Shown here: one piece after another, positions 21,130 to 32,486 of the stretch
How positions within the stretch are numbered: the stretch's first letter is position 1
Layout: each line of letters begins with the position of its first letter
Source: Calycina herbarum
Lineage: Eukaryota > Ascomycota > Leotiomycetes > Helotiales > Pezizellaceae
Direction of reading: 5' to 3'
Length of the DNA: 64,000 nt
Assembly (NCBI GenBank): GCA_001414485.1
Contig: LLEY01000253.1
Coordinates: 1-64,000, forward strand
Translations under genes and position numbers: made by a program
Notes under the pieces: generated by a model
Told to the model about the DNA's origin: nothing
Seen by the model: only the letters and a program-made list of their open reading frames with translations
Database searches by the model: none

Positions 21130-21970
21130 GGTTGCGGGAGGGGTATCTGTTCTGGTAGGAATGAGGGCAAAAAGAATATCTACAGGAGGGCGATTTCTGG
21201 AGGGTTGCGAGAGATAACGTGTACAAGTGGGGGAAAATGCACAAGTAAATAATGGGAGTTCAGAGGGCGGTCTGAAGATTTAAGATTAGGCGAGTGTGCT
21301 CAATTTATGGGGCTGTAAGCAGGGTGCCAAGGATGCGTGTCCCAAAAAAGGGGTAGGAAGGATGCTGGCTTACTCGAGTAGGTAGTAGGTACAGTTTACT
21401 TCGTATTGTGTCAGGAACGTCGGGTGTCAATGGAAGTTTTTAGAAGAATTATGTAATTCTCCTTTTACGAGAAGTATCATACAACACGAAGGAACATCCA
21501 ACTCTAACCCGTATCACTCACGCAGACCTTTAGAGTAGAGTAGCTGACTTGCCTTGCAGGTGGTGTTATGGTTATGAGAAGTCTTGACTCATACATGCCA
21601 CTAGGCTTGCCGTTCAGCTGTACGTACCTCACGGGCCGTTATTCATATCTAGGTTCCTTACTAGGTTCCCTACTCGGACTCCCCTTTTCCAATCTAGGCG
21701 TTGTGAATAGCGTCAAAATGACTAGCATGGCAGCCGCTGCTCAAAGAAAGGCGTTTGTTATGAGTTAAATTTGGCGTGTAACCTCCCAGGCTAGGGGCAG
21801 CTTGTCAGATAATATATGCAGGAACTAGTTAGAGGTGGTTGAAAGCAGCTGAGAATAGTCGAAGGAGCTGAGTTGACTGAGTTGAGTCGAAGGGTGTTAC
21901 GCTGCTACGCTACGCCTCCCGTTGATTCAACACCTAAATTGATAACCATTCCCTCTGCAAAATTGATGCC

Positions 21971-22010
21971 CCTCTTTGCCTCTTTGCCTCTTTGCCTCTT
22001 TGCCTCTTTC
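21971..22010. repeat. 8-bp tandem repeat CCTCTTTG x5
   Basis: Five head-to-tail units, the last ending in C instead of G. A simple microsatellite-like array. Confidence 0.95.
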
Positions 22011-22041
22011 GGAATGACAACTCCCCCTCTACAACTACCAG

Positions 22042-22074
22042 CTACGAGTAGACTACGAGTAGACTACGAGTAGA
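22042..22074. repeat. 11-bp tandem repeat CTACGAGTAGA x3
   Basis: Three exact head-to-tail copies; each unit contains the near-palindrome CTACGAGTAG. Confidence 0.95.
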
Positions 22075-22459
22075 AGTACGTACCCCACCACGCCAGCCAA
22101 AAATAGTCGTCACCAATGGTCATCGCACTCTCAGCCTCTCAGCCTCCCAGCCTCCCAAGGTGGTGCGAGCAAGCGCAGACAGGGCCGAGATTGAGGCTCT
22201 CCCGGCCCTGTTGGTCCTGGCCTCCGAACGCTCAGGGCTCAATATCGCAATGCCATGCCTGAAAACGTGTTCAACTCCTCCAGGCTTAGGCTGTGTGGGG
22301 TGCGTCCTGAAGAACACCCCCGTACGGCAGGCCCCGAGGGTTCAGGTCAGGGTCAAGTTTGGCGTAGGAACGGTGGGGATGATATGATGGGATGGGCTTT
22401 GTATGGGATTTCATGGCGAGGGTGTGTTGTACGGCAGCCGGCACGCCCAGAGGCTCCTA

Positions 22460-22578
22460 CCTACTTCGTCCCAGGCGAAACTATTACTGCAGATTTTGTG
22501 GGCTATCAGGGTTTTTGGCCAATTTTCATGGGGGTCATTCCGCTTCTGCCGTAATAATTTCGCCTGGGACGAAGTAGG
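22460..22578. mobile_element. 119-bp MITE with 34-bp TIRs and TA duplication
   Basis: Ends 22460-22493 and 22545-22578 are inverted copies starting CCTACTTCGTCCCAGG, with 32 of 34 positions matching. TA flanks both sides (22458-22459, 22579-22580). Only about 51 bp lie between the arms, so most of the element can fold on itself. It lies about 450 bp upstream of the transporter start. Confidence 0.88.
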
Positions 22579-23033
22579 TACTTCGAAATGCATTGCGACA
22601 TGAGATCGAGTCGGGCTAATCGTGAGGCGACTCCATAATAAATTTAAATAGGGCCGCAAGCTGAGAAGAGGAAGAAGAAGAGGAAGAAGAAGAGCTTCTC
22701 ACAATCCTAAGTACTCGTAACCTTTGCAAATGCAGGGGTCCTTGTAAACGCTAGCAAGGGTCTTACTCTTAGCCGCGCTCTCTACACACACGGGTCGGAG
22801 AGTCTACGTACACACCCACGAATCCCGCCAAGCATTCCCAAACCCCAGAATTCCCCTAGATACATTTCACTCAAACATTGGGTCCTCTAATACATCAATT
22901 CACTCCTTCGACAACCACCATCTCCACCCCGAACGACGCCCTCCAACCTAAAATCTGGGAGACTCGCACAACACTAACACCCAATCGAGAACACCCTCCT
23001 TTACCACTATTATTTTCCTCCTCTGCACGTACA
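22579..23033. promoter_or_regulatory. Upstream region and leader of the SLC35-like transporter
   Basis: Holds a purine-rich GAAGAAGAGG tract at about 22669-22693, which is a common fungal promoter/leader feature, and a long C/A-rich leader that stays open in the coding frame from an upstream ATG at 22878. Confidence 0.4.
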
Positions 23034-24498
23034 ATGGCAGACCGTACCGCCGACCGCGTGGCATCGAGCACTTCCTCCGTCACTGATGCTGAGCACTTTG
23101 ACGAGAACGAGAAGATGACTTCGTCAAATGCCAGTTTTGTCAAGATAAAGGCCGAGGATGATGTGGAAGCTGGAGATGATGTGGAGAGGGCGGAACTATT
23201 ACCAGAAGAACATGTCGACAAGCCAGCGCCGGCAAAGAAGGACAACTCGACCAGAACCGCCATCATATGGATGGTGGTCAACACACTGGCGACAATCGGA
23301 ATCGTGAGTTCTCTCACCACCTTCTGCCGAACGCTAGCATACTGACATTCATCTCCACAGGTCTTCACCAACAAAGCCATCTTCTCCGATCCCACCCTCA
23401 AACTCTCCCAACTCACATTCGCCGCCTTCCATTTCTTCGTAACATGGCTTACCCTCTTTACCCTTTCGAGACCGCGATTCGACATGTTTACACCAAGAAG
23501 GGTTGCGATCAAGGAAATTATGCCTTTGGCAATCGCCATGGCGTTGAACGTCATTCTACCCAATCTATCACTTGCCTTTTCTACCGTCACATTCTACCAA
23601 GTAGCCCGAATTCTACTCACACCAACTGTCGCTCTGATGAACTTTGTTCTATACAAGGCAACCCTTCCAAGAAATGCCATCTACGCTTTGATTCCAGCAT
23701 GCTTTGGCGTGGGAATGGTCTCTTATTATGATTCTCTGCCTAGCGCAGACGCCAATGTCAAGACGACAAGCACCTTGGGGGTCATCTTTGCATTTTCCGG
23801 AATATTTGCCAGTTCTCTGTATACCGTCTGGATTGCAAGTTATCACAAGAAGCTCCAGATGAACAGTATGCAACTTCTCTTCAACCAAGCTCCTCTAGCA
23901 GCTTTCATGTTACTCTATGTTATTCCATTTGTCGACACTTTCCCAGTATGGACCGAGGTCCCAATCAACCGATGGGTCTTGATTTTGATGGTAAGTCAAT
24001 ACTCATATTCCGCTTAAATTCTCCCATTTCGGGTACCCCCTGCAAAGAAAAAGTAGGCTAACATTTCAATAGTCTGGTGGATTTGCTTGCATCATTAACA
24101 TGTCTCAATTCTTCATTATTGCCCAAACTGGCCCAGTTTCTAGCACAGTGGTTGGACATGTCAAGACTTGCTCTATTGTCGCACTTGGATGGATTACATC
24201 CGGTCGTGCCGTTGGTGACAAGTCTGTTATCGGGGTGTTTATTGCCATCGGAGGCATTATCACGTAAGTTTCCGATTCATCCTTCAATCTCTCTTTGCCT
24301 TTCCCTTGTTCAGATCTCAAAAGCCGAGCATGAATCAGATTTCAACTAGTTTCAGGATGTCATCATCATTTATGATGCTTCATCCTTCGAGCTTATCATA
24401 TCTTACACTTCTCAACATTTCAAGGACCTACGCTGACGAGAAAAAAATACAGATATTCCATCGTGATGTTGAAACACAAAATCGCAGGAGGAAAATAA
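23034..24498 (+). CDS. SLC35/TPT-type transporter of the DMT superfamily, 378 aa
   Basis: Four exons: 23034-23303, 23361-23990, 24073-24263, 24453-24498. The cytosolic N-terminus of about 75 residues is acidic and Ser-rich; then come about ten hydrophobic segments, starting W-M-V-V-N-T-L-A-T-I-G-I. Family features include N-K-A-I-F (first helix), Q-L-T-F-A-A-F-H-F, F-Y-Q-V-A-R, and G-H-V-K-T-C before helix 9, as in SLC35E3/triose-phosphate-translocator-like proteins. The C-terminus ends K-H-K-I-A-G-G-K, with the basic residues common at the tail of Golgi transporters. The start at 23034 has an ACAATGG context; an upstream in-frame ATG at 22878 is less likely. The substrate is unknown, a nucleotide sugar being possible. 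The last intron (189 bp) is long for this window. Confidence 0.85.
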
Positions 24499-25734
24499 AC
24501 GGGTTGGATTCATTTTTCTAAAGTTGCAAGAAAAACCCGCGCCAAGATGACCACTTTTCCATATCCTGAAACCTCCACGACTCCTCCATTACGCGTCCGT
24601 ACTAAAACCATAACCAGGGTTTTGTTATCAACCCACGTGCTCGAACTAGATCGGGCTTCTGATTTTCCGTCGTTCGTCCTTTGAATTTTTCTTGTACTAT
24701 ATTACATGTCACATGTTCTCTGTATGGGGTGGGCAGGCGTTTTCTGGAGTTTTCAAAGCTTTTTGGGCTGGTGGAGTGTGGGAGTGTTGAGAGATGGTTT
24801 GTTGAGATAAAGGTGTACGAGATGGGCCAATCTGGGAAAGGAATGAAGCCATTCGTTGATCGTTGAGCATATTTTTTGGGAGGTAAAGGATAGGTGGGCA
24901 AGGGAAGAATTCACAGCATATTCATTGCGAGATAGACCATCATAGACACAAATTCAATGAGAATTAAAACCCGAAATCTTTTTTGCTTTTCCTGGTTGGA
25001 CAACCGTGTTAGATGGGTGACGACGAGCTTCCGACGGACATTGCAAGTGGAAGTAAATAGGCGACCCCCATGAACACTGGAAATGACTGTCGCAAAAATA
25101 AGACATAACTGTGACTAGATGCACAAGTGTACTACAGCTTTGGGACTAGTTTTATTTTGTTTACGTCGGGCTACTCACGTTGGGATGTAGTGTAGAGTAG
25201 GCCTAATCACCGGGAGGATGAGTTACAACTCAGGTTGCTAGGTTGAGGCATAATACAATCACGAGGAATGGAATTTCAATAGAAAATATCGAGTCGTCTT
25301 GAGTTCAAATGAATTAAATGACTATTTCATCAAATGATACGTACTTCTACAATTGTCCCGGTAGGCAGACATACGCAACGGGGTCTCTTGGGGTTACAAG
25401 GTTTTCAAATGTTATCCATTTCAGTCTATCGGACACAGTATATAGGTGAGAAAAGCACTGCATTCTATGCTATATCAAAATCAAAAAAGGAACTTTGTAT
25501 TGCAACAACACCCACGAAACACCCCTAGAACGCCAGTCCACCCATGCTTGCCCTGATTTTTTCCAAACGAACACACTCCTGCAGCTACAAGAACAAAGGT
25601 ATAAACCCCCCCCACTATCCCATGTTAGATAAGAAATCCAAATGCCCCTATATAAAGATCTGCCCTCTTTGAGAAGGGAGAAGCGAAGAAAAGAAAAAGT
25701 ACAAAAACATTCATCGTAACAGAGAGAGGTGAGA
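24499..25734. other. Intergenic, no supported gene
   Basis: 3' flanks of the transporter (+) and of the glycosyltransferase gene (-) facing each other. No family signal in the frames seen. Confidence 0.35.
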
Positions 25735-27037
25735 TTACCAAGGCATCAACCCAGCAGGTAACATAGGATATTCCACCCCATCGATAATCTCTGTCTCCCC
25801 CCTCGTCTCGAACTGACTCTCCTCTAACCCCCCATACACCCCCTCCCACCCATCCTCCATCCTCTTCCAGTTTGCGTGACAATTCCCAGGGACGTATTTT
25901 GCGGAATCCATGTTAAGCATCATCTTCACCTCCGGACAATAACCCCAGATATGTTTCCTCATCTCAGGGGTCCCCCAAATACCCGAATGTAAAGTTTCTC
26001 CTGAACCACCGGTATGATATCCCATCGGCTCGTAAAACCCTTCTCGCCAGTCGTCTATCCCTTTTATCAGATCCCCCGCTTGACTTCCCTCCTTCCCGGG
26101 GAGTTTCTTGGAGCCTAGGGACTCGGTTTCGCCAGAGAACATTTCGCCAGAGAAGGTTAGGGATGCGGTTCCGTTTGCGAGGTGTGCGCCGGGACGAGCA
26201 CCAAGTCGGTCGGTGAGCCAGATGTCTTCGGGCTCGGTGAGGGGGATGCGTGTTTGGTATTTCAAGACATCGATGATTTTAGACACACGTCTGAGTGAGA
26301 GCCCGCCATTTCCTCCAAATCGTCCGGTAGGGTTCCAAGGTGCGCCGACCCAGTCGTAGTCCAGCCAGCTATTTATCGTTTGTCTTGAGTTGGCACAGAG
26401 CATGGAATCTGTTTGGAATACTAAGAGCCATTCCGCGGGTTGTAGGACTTGCTCGTATAACCAGAGTGTAGTCAGGAAAACGGAGATTTCTTCCTGCGAG
26501 CCGGTCGTCATGTTCGAGGGGATGTATGTTAAGTCCAGCTTTCCCATATCGACGGCGTCACGGATTGCGCGCGAGCCGTTGATGAATGCTACGCTTTCTT
26601 CTGACCCCATGAAGCGGAAACGCCAGTCTGGAGGGACGACGGCCATGAAATGTAGCATTAGGGGGGCGAGGATTGGGTTCGAACGGTTCTCGATTAGGAG
26701 GGCGACTTTTGAGGCATTATAAGGTGATTCTATGGGCCCTTTATGGTTGTAATCGAGGGATATTGAGGGGACGGTGGGGAAGGATTCGGTGGTTGGTATT
26801 GAAGGGCGGAGGAGGAGGATGGAGAAGATGCTAAGTAGGTAACAATTAGAATTGTGGACAGTAATGGTATATCTATATCTTGGACGGTAGAGTTACTTAC
26901 AATACTAACAAGACAACCCCTCCGGCGCGCATTTTCCTCGTGGTCTTGGACCATCCTGCCAGCACGGCGGTCTTGATATATTCCCACGCATCATCGATCG
27001 TCATCTCGCTCGCTGCTGAAGCCATCCTTGAAGGCAT
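25735..27037 (-). CDS. Putative type II membrane glycosyltransferase (DUF5672-like), 410 aa, copy 1
   Basis: Two exons, 26901-27037 and 25735-26830, split by a 70-bp intron inside the membrane segment. A short cytosolic N-terminus (about 42 residues) precedes one transmembrane helix (G-G-V-V-L-L-V-F-I-F-S-I-L-L-L), then a lumenal domain: N-A-S-K-V-A-L-L-I-E, V-V-P-P-D-W-R-F, E-W-L-L-V-F-Q-T-D-S-M-L-C-A-N-S, G-G-N-G-G-L-S-L-R-R-V-S, E-P-E-D-I-W, E-P-M-G-Y-H and Y-C-P-E. The D-S-M-L-C and G-N-G-G-L-S-L-R motifs match fungal DUF5672 proteins, thought to be GT-A-like transferases. It has an insertion of about 35 residues after A-H-L-A-N-G that copy 3 lacks. Two paralogues follow within 6 kb. Confidence 0.82.
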
Positions 27038-28948
27038 CGTGGGGTGCGGCTATCACCACCTTCAGGCGGTGTTTCTGGTATGTATATCCGACTGGAAGGA
27101 GAAACAGCGGTTAGATTATGGTCATAAGAATTGGTGTGATGGTATGCGACGATGAGGTTGTCGTAGCCTCTTCCTTTCTGAGGTTGAGATTACTACAGTA
27201 CGGAGGTAGTAGTAGTGCCTAGGGTAGCGTGGCTGAGGTGAGGGCTGGATTTGGATTTGGGGTGAACGAGGGGTTTATGGGTCACCGTAGTCCACTAATC
27301 CCTAGAACCTTATTTCTTCGCCGGCCCGGGGTGTGGGGTTCCTTTATATGGAGCAATATGGTACACTACAGACACAGCCTAGACGCCTAAAAATAACCAT
27401 TTTGTTCCTGTCTAGACGAGTCATTTAATCCACAGGAAGGAACCAGTTCTCCATCTGCTTACTGCTCGTTAGAAATTTGGAAGGATTCGGCTGCTCTTCT
27501 AAGATTTTCTGCTCGCCAGCACCAGCATCTGATTTTTGATGTGCCATTATCAAACGAGGGAACCTGGAAGCCTGGAAGAGGCTGGGCACATCTTAGCCGA
27601 GACTCAGGGGTAAGTAGTGGTGGTATTTTCAGGCTATCAAGGGGGCTCCATACATCACTGCAGATTTCCGAATCAGAGGATTGTTACAAGATCAGACTGA
27701 TATGGTATTGATATGCGATGGGATACATTGCGTCGTAAATCTTGTCTCCTTTTCACCATCTCATGTTCATCTCGGCTGTACTTGTATCTACTCATGCCTT
27801 CCCCGCTATTGAAATATCTCATGATTATTGTATGATTGCGAAATGAACGGTCGGAACAATTATTCTTAGCCTTGGTCCCATTTTGGCTAGGAAAGAAAAT
27901 ACAGTGTCCTCATCCCTGGGAGATACCCGCTTTCCCTGCACTCGGGTGTATATTTATTCTTCCTCGACCTGGCTTTATCCTCCAAGGGGGACTCAACAGT
28001 TGGTTCGCTCGCATTCGTTAATCGATTCCATTTAACCTTTTTAAGGGGTTATAAAGAAGCTTCATTTTTGGATTCCATGGAAAGTTAAGGCTAAACCTCC
28101 GAGTCGAGAACCTCTCTTGATACACGCAACCTTTCGTAACGCGCTCAACAACCTCATCTTTTTATGGAGTCGCTCATGGAATCCCTTCAAGTGACATCTG
28201 CAGAGCACCGGCGTCTATGGGCTGCACCAGCGTCGGGTGGCGCACGGATGGTACGCGTCCTCGGCGTCGTTATCAATCACTTTGGGTTTGAAAATGCTCC
28301 ATTAAAACATGCCAAACCCATGGACCACGCTGCACCATGAACTGATAAACGCTGAAACAAATTCCGAATTGGCAGCACGATGCTCCACAAGCACGTCACC
28401 TCGTCCCTTCGCCTCGCGCGAAGGATCTCATCTGAAAGTCAGTCTCCAGTTATCTTCAGATGAGGATGTGTGGGCGAAAAGCAAGTTTAGTTGTGCGACT
28501 TGGGTTTATAGAAACCACATTCCGCGTTCCCCTTTCCATCTTTTCTGCTTTTTACTTGGTCCCTTGCAGCTTGTCTTTTCCTTATCGAGCCGAACGTAGA
28601 AGTCTCAAGATCTCCATCTGAAACCTCCTCATTTCTAACCTATCAATATTCCGTCAATACGCCTCTCCTCAGCTCTAGATATTTTTTCTTCCATTCTTTT
28701 TAAACGTCCCTTTCATTCTTTTGCAATACATTTCTACCTTAGCTCCCTTCGGAATTAAGTCAGTGAGACTCTTGATATCACACCTTATCCACAAATTTCG
28801 ATATCGACTCGACAGGTTCGAGGTCGTCGACAAGGGAAGCGTTTTTTGAATTCGCGTGGAAGTGGAAGTGGTGGAAACGACATTCCTTACATCAAAAGTG
28901 TCAACAAACACTTTCCCACCTATCCTCATTTCGAAAAATACATCCAAA
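27038..28948. other. Divergent intergenic region between two DUF5672-like genes
   Basis: 1.9 kb between opposite starts of copies 1 and 2. No supported ORF. A pyrimidine-rich leader lies before the start at 28949. Confidence 0.35.
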
Positions 28949-30113
28949 ATGGCCATGCTCACCACAAACGACGACCGACGACGGAAATCCAGAAATGTCC
29001 TTCTCACAGCATTCGTAATCCTCTTCATCCTCTGGACCATAAAATTCTGCTACCCCCAACACACAATCATCTCAGCATACGGCGCATACACCGTCTCACC
29101 CGAAGCTCCAGCACTTGCCCAAGAAATCCAACCAGGAGAAAAAGACAATGTCAGTGGAGGACGAAAATGGAGGTCAAAACCAAGTAGCGATATCTCTCTC
29201 ACGGATGATATTTACAATGGAACGATTACGAATAAAGTCGCCGTCATTGTGGAGACGAGATTTAGAACGAATCTTATCCCTCTCATCCTCCATTTTGGCA
29301 GTGTCCTTGGACCCAGTTGGCCCATCTTGATTTATACCTCTGCGGAAGGTGTCGGACAATTTTCAACTTCCTCTGCTTTGGGGAGATATCTTAAAACCGG
29401 AGCCATCCAAATCCGCACTCTCCCACAGACAGTCCTCTTCACCAACTCTGACTCGGTAAATGCATTTATGACCGATTCATGGTTTTGGGAGGATCTGGCA
29501 CCTGCAGAGCATATCTTGCTTTTCCAAAGTGATAGTATGCTCTGTGCGAATGCTGCTCGGAGTGTGGATGACTATTTCGAGTATGATTTCGTTGGGGCGC
29601 CGATTGCTGATGATCTCGGGACGGGATATAATGGTGGGTTGAGCTTGAGAAAAAGAAGCACTACTATGAGGGTTCTTGGGGAGTGGAATTGGGCGGAGAC
29701 GGGAGCGTTGGAGGAGAAGTTTGGGAGGTTTGAGGATCAGTGGTACTACAATGCGTATGTTCCTCCAATGCGATATGAGTTTGAAGGTTTGGGCTAACAT
29801 TTTTGATACAGATTCTTGGAGTTGCAAAGAAGGGAAGAGGCAGAGGGAATTACACCATCAACACCGGGAGCTGTGAATCTTCCTACGATGGAGGTTGCGA
29901 GGACTTTCAGTGTAGAAACCATCGACTACCCCCACCCTCTTGGTGTGCACCAAGTCCACAGGTGGCTGAAGACTCAGATGGTTGATTTGGATGAGGTAAG
30001 AATTCTTCCCCCCTCCCACTTCTTCTCTTCCAGTACATAGGCTAATATTAAAATAGTGGTGTCCCGAACATAAACTTTGCAGCACGGATCATATCAAGGA
30101 TACCAAGAATTAA
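28949..30113 (+). CDS. Putative type II membrane glycosyltransferase (DUF5672-like), 348 aa, copy 2
   Basis: Three exons: 28949-29754, 29812-29995, 30057-30113, with introns of 57 and 61 bp. It starts at ATG in the context AAAATGGCC, with basic R-R-R-K before one transmembrane helix (V-L-L-T-A-F-V-I-L-F-I-L-W). The lumenal domain has N-K-V-A-V-I-V-E-T-R, H-I-L-L-F-Q-S-D-S-M-L-C-A-N, Y-D-F-V-G-A-P, Y-N-G-G-L-S-L-R and, split over the last introns, P-L-G-V-H and W-C-P-E. The core motifs equal those of copies 1 and 3, but overall it is the most diverged. The upstream frame reaches an earlier ATG at 28856, which would add 31 residues before the membrane anchor. Confidence 0.82.
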
Positions 30114-31310
30114 AGGACATTTGAATTTCAATTACGGAGTTTTGGGGAACAGACAAACTTAGATGTCTTTTTTTTGCATATATGGGGGCTTGGAGTTCTG
30201 GAGCGTGGCATTTTACCCAACTTACGGGGTTTCTCTTTTGTCAAATGGTGTTTGGTTGGAGAATGGTTCCTTGATTAGGAATGTGTTACAATAGGGAGAT
30301 GGAAAGATAAAGATCGTCATCTCATGGAATCAGTACAACGTTACAGACCGTTGGAAAGAGAAGCGTCGTCATCGCTCGCGGAAGAATACAGAAACCAAAA
30401 AATTCAAAATAGCCTCTTTTGTACCGGTAGCACAACCATGAATCGAGAGGCAAACCTCGGAGTCGTTCGTTCGCCATATACTCTAAAATTGCATTTGGCA
30501 TGATGGTTGAGTTGGTGAGTCGGTGAGTAGCAGTATTCAATTGGCGTGTTTGATATCTCGTCCATTCTTTCAATGCTGGGATCACGAACTTCTCCGAATT
30601 TCTTATCCCCAAGACCCCCAAGTTTTCTTTTAACCTTGGGGGCGGGGTCAATCGTGCATTCATAAATCCAGATGGTGAGAGTATAAAAAGTAAGCAATAT
30701 TAGTTAATTTACATCTGGTCTAGGCTGCAATAAATCGTCGGATCATCCCCCTTTTTTTTTAATTAATTTCCAATATTGATTGGATGCTGAAACAAGAAGT
30801 GGACAACATCGCAAGTTCAGACGGACGGGCTGGGTGGGGGCTGAGGTGAAGTCGGGACATTGGAATGAAGAGCGATCTAAAATAAATCACTAGCCTACCT
30901 AGATGAACCTTACATTTTTATTGTCCCCGAGAGCGCTTATGCTGGACCGTACAAGTAGCTAAATTTCACGATTATACCGATTACACCACGTTTCACACAC
31001 ACCTCAGCCCGACCAGCTAATCCTTCGCTGCTGACGTCCGCAATTGCGAGAACATCAGACTACTCTACCGTCTGGATTTTACCCAAGGCAAAGAATCATT
31101 ATGCGAGTAAGGCGACAAGCTGGATTCTAATCGAGCTTGAATTCTTTTGCTTTTGCAAAAACTCTACGTTTTTTTCATCAACACTAACTAGTTCGTCTCT
31201 CACTCGCTCCTTCGCCCTTCAAGGTGCTTGCTTCCTCCTTCTCCTTCCAGCAGTACCCAGTCGTCATCCACTCGAGCCTCCCAACGGACCAGACCAGACC
31301 AGACGAAAAG
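30114..31310. other. Intergenic between DUF5672-like copies 2 and 3
   Basis: No supported gene. An A/T run lies near 30750-30765, and a leader with repeated ACCAGACCAGAC lies just before the start at 31311. Confidence 0.35.
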
Positions 31311-32486
31311 ATGGCTACCATCGCAACAGCGCATCCTGCGCCCAGCAGCCCTCTGGGCAATGGCATATTCGTGATAAATAGGGCGAGGATATTAATCGTG
31401 GTATCTTTAATCTTTACGTGCGTCCCCCTCGTTTTCAAGGGCGTTCGCAGACACACAAACTGATGACGAGATAGATGGACAATCGCACATCTCCTCCCCA
31501 AATACAAAGAAGACATAAAGGACTTAGCAGTCGACAAATACACCTCGGCAATCGAGCATCTCCCGGCCGTCAAAGTCGACTGGCATCCCACATACGATCC
31601 CAAATCGCAATTCAACGCTTCGAAAGTCGCGCTTATAATCGAGGGGCGACCCATCCCTCATCTTGTCCCGCAGATTCTGCATATGATTTCTGTCGTCCCT
31701 CCCGATTGGCGATTCGTATTCATCGGCACCAACAAAAGCGTAATTTCGGTATCAAGAAGTTTCGCAACACAATACCAGGAGGCGAATGGGAAGCTGGATA
31801 TGGTGGTGATGCCCAAACCGTGGAAGATAGAGAGTAAAGAGGATGTGTATCGCGTTTTGACGGATATGCGATTCTACGATGAGATCTTGCCGGGGGTGGA
31901 ATGGTTGCTGAAGTTTGAGAGTGATAGTATACTTTGTGCCAACTCGGATGAATCTTTGAATAATTGGTTGGATTTTGATTGGGCTGGGGCGCCTAGGTAT
32001 GTCTTCTTACCCCCGACTTGTGTTTTTTTCGGCGTATTATGTAGATTTTGTGGGAGAGAGACAAAATCTAACAGTACTAATAGATCGGCCGACGATAGAT
32101 TCGCTGGTAACGGCGGCCTCTCCCTTCGACGCGTTTCTGCTGTCAAGAAAGTCCTCTCTTTCCAAGCGCGATACAATAATTCCGAGCCGGAAGATGAATG
32201 GTTTGGGAAACGTCTCGTCGTTCTTCCTGGTGCTAAAGTCGCTACTGGAGCAAACGAAGACCATTTCGCGGTGGAAGATATCTATCATGAACGACCGATG
32301 GGATATCATGCACGAGATGGGGGTGAGAACCTAGCAGACGATGTATGGAAAGACCCAGCGAGACGGAAGAAGAATTTCGATTATTGTCCCGAGTTGGCGA
32401 TTGTTATGCCGATGAAGTTGCAGCGGGAACGGTGTGAGGGGGATAATAAGATGGGAGAGATTGTGAATTCGAAGAAGCCTTCGTAG
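31311..32486 (+). CDS. Putative type II membrane glycosyltransferase (DUF5672-like), 343 aa, copy 3
   Basis: Three exons: 31311-31417, 31475-31996, 32084-32486, with introns of 57 and 87 bp. One transmembrane helix (I-L-I-V-V-S-L-I-F-T) is followed by a lumenal domain with N-A-S-K-V-A-L-I-I-E, V-V-P-P-D-W-R-F, E-W-L-L-K-F-E-S-D-S-I-L-C-A-N-S, A-G-N-G-G-L-S-L-R-R-V-S, E-P-E-D-E-W, R-P-M-G-Y-H and Y-C-P-E. It is clearly closest to copy 1, sharing whole motif strings and the first intron position near the membrane helix. The gene is about 1.2 kb downstream of copy 2 on the same strand, consistent with local duplication. Sugar donor and acceptor are unknown. Confidence 0.83.

Larger units (their letters stand above)
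21130..22459. other. Intergenic with short tandem repeats
   Basis: Promoter side of the dehydratase gene. It contains repeated ACTAGGTTCC motifs near 21650 and the two arrays listed separately. Open frames here lack family signal. Confidence 0.35.

Noticed and set aside
22895..23590. Minus-strand 231-codon open frame
   Set aside because: Antisense to exons 1-2 of the SLC35-like transporter, whose plus-strand frames splice cleanly and match a family; the minus frame has no family signal.
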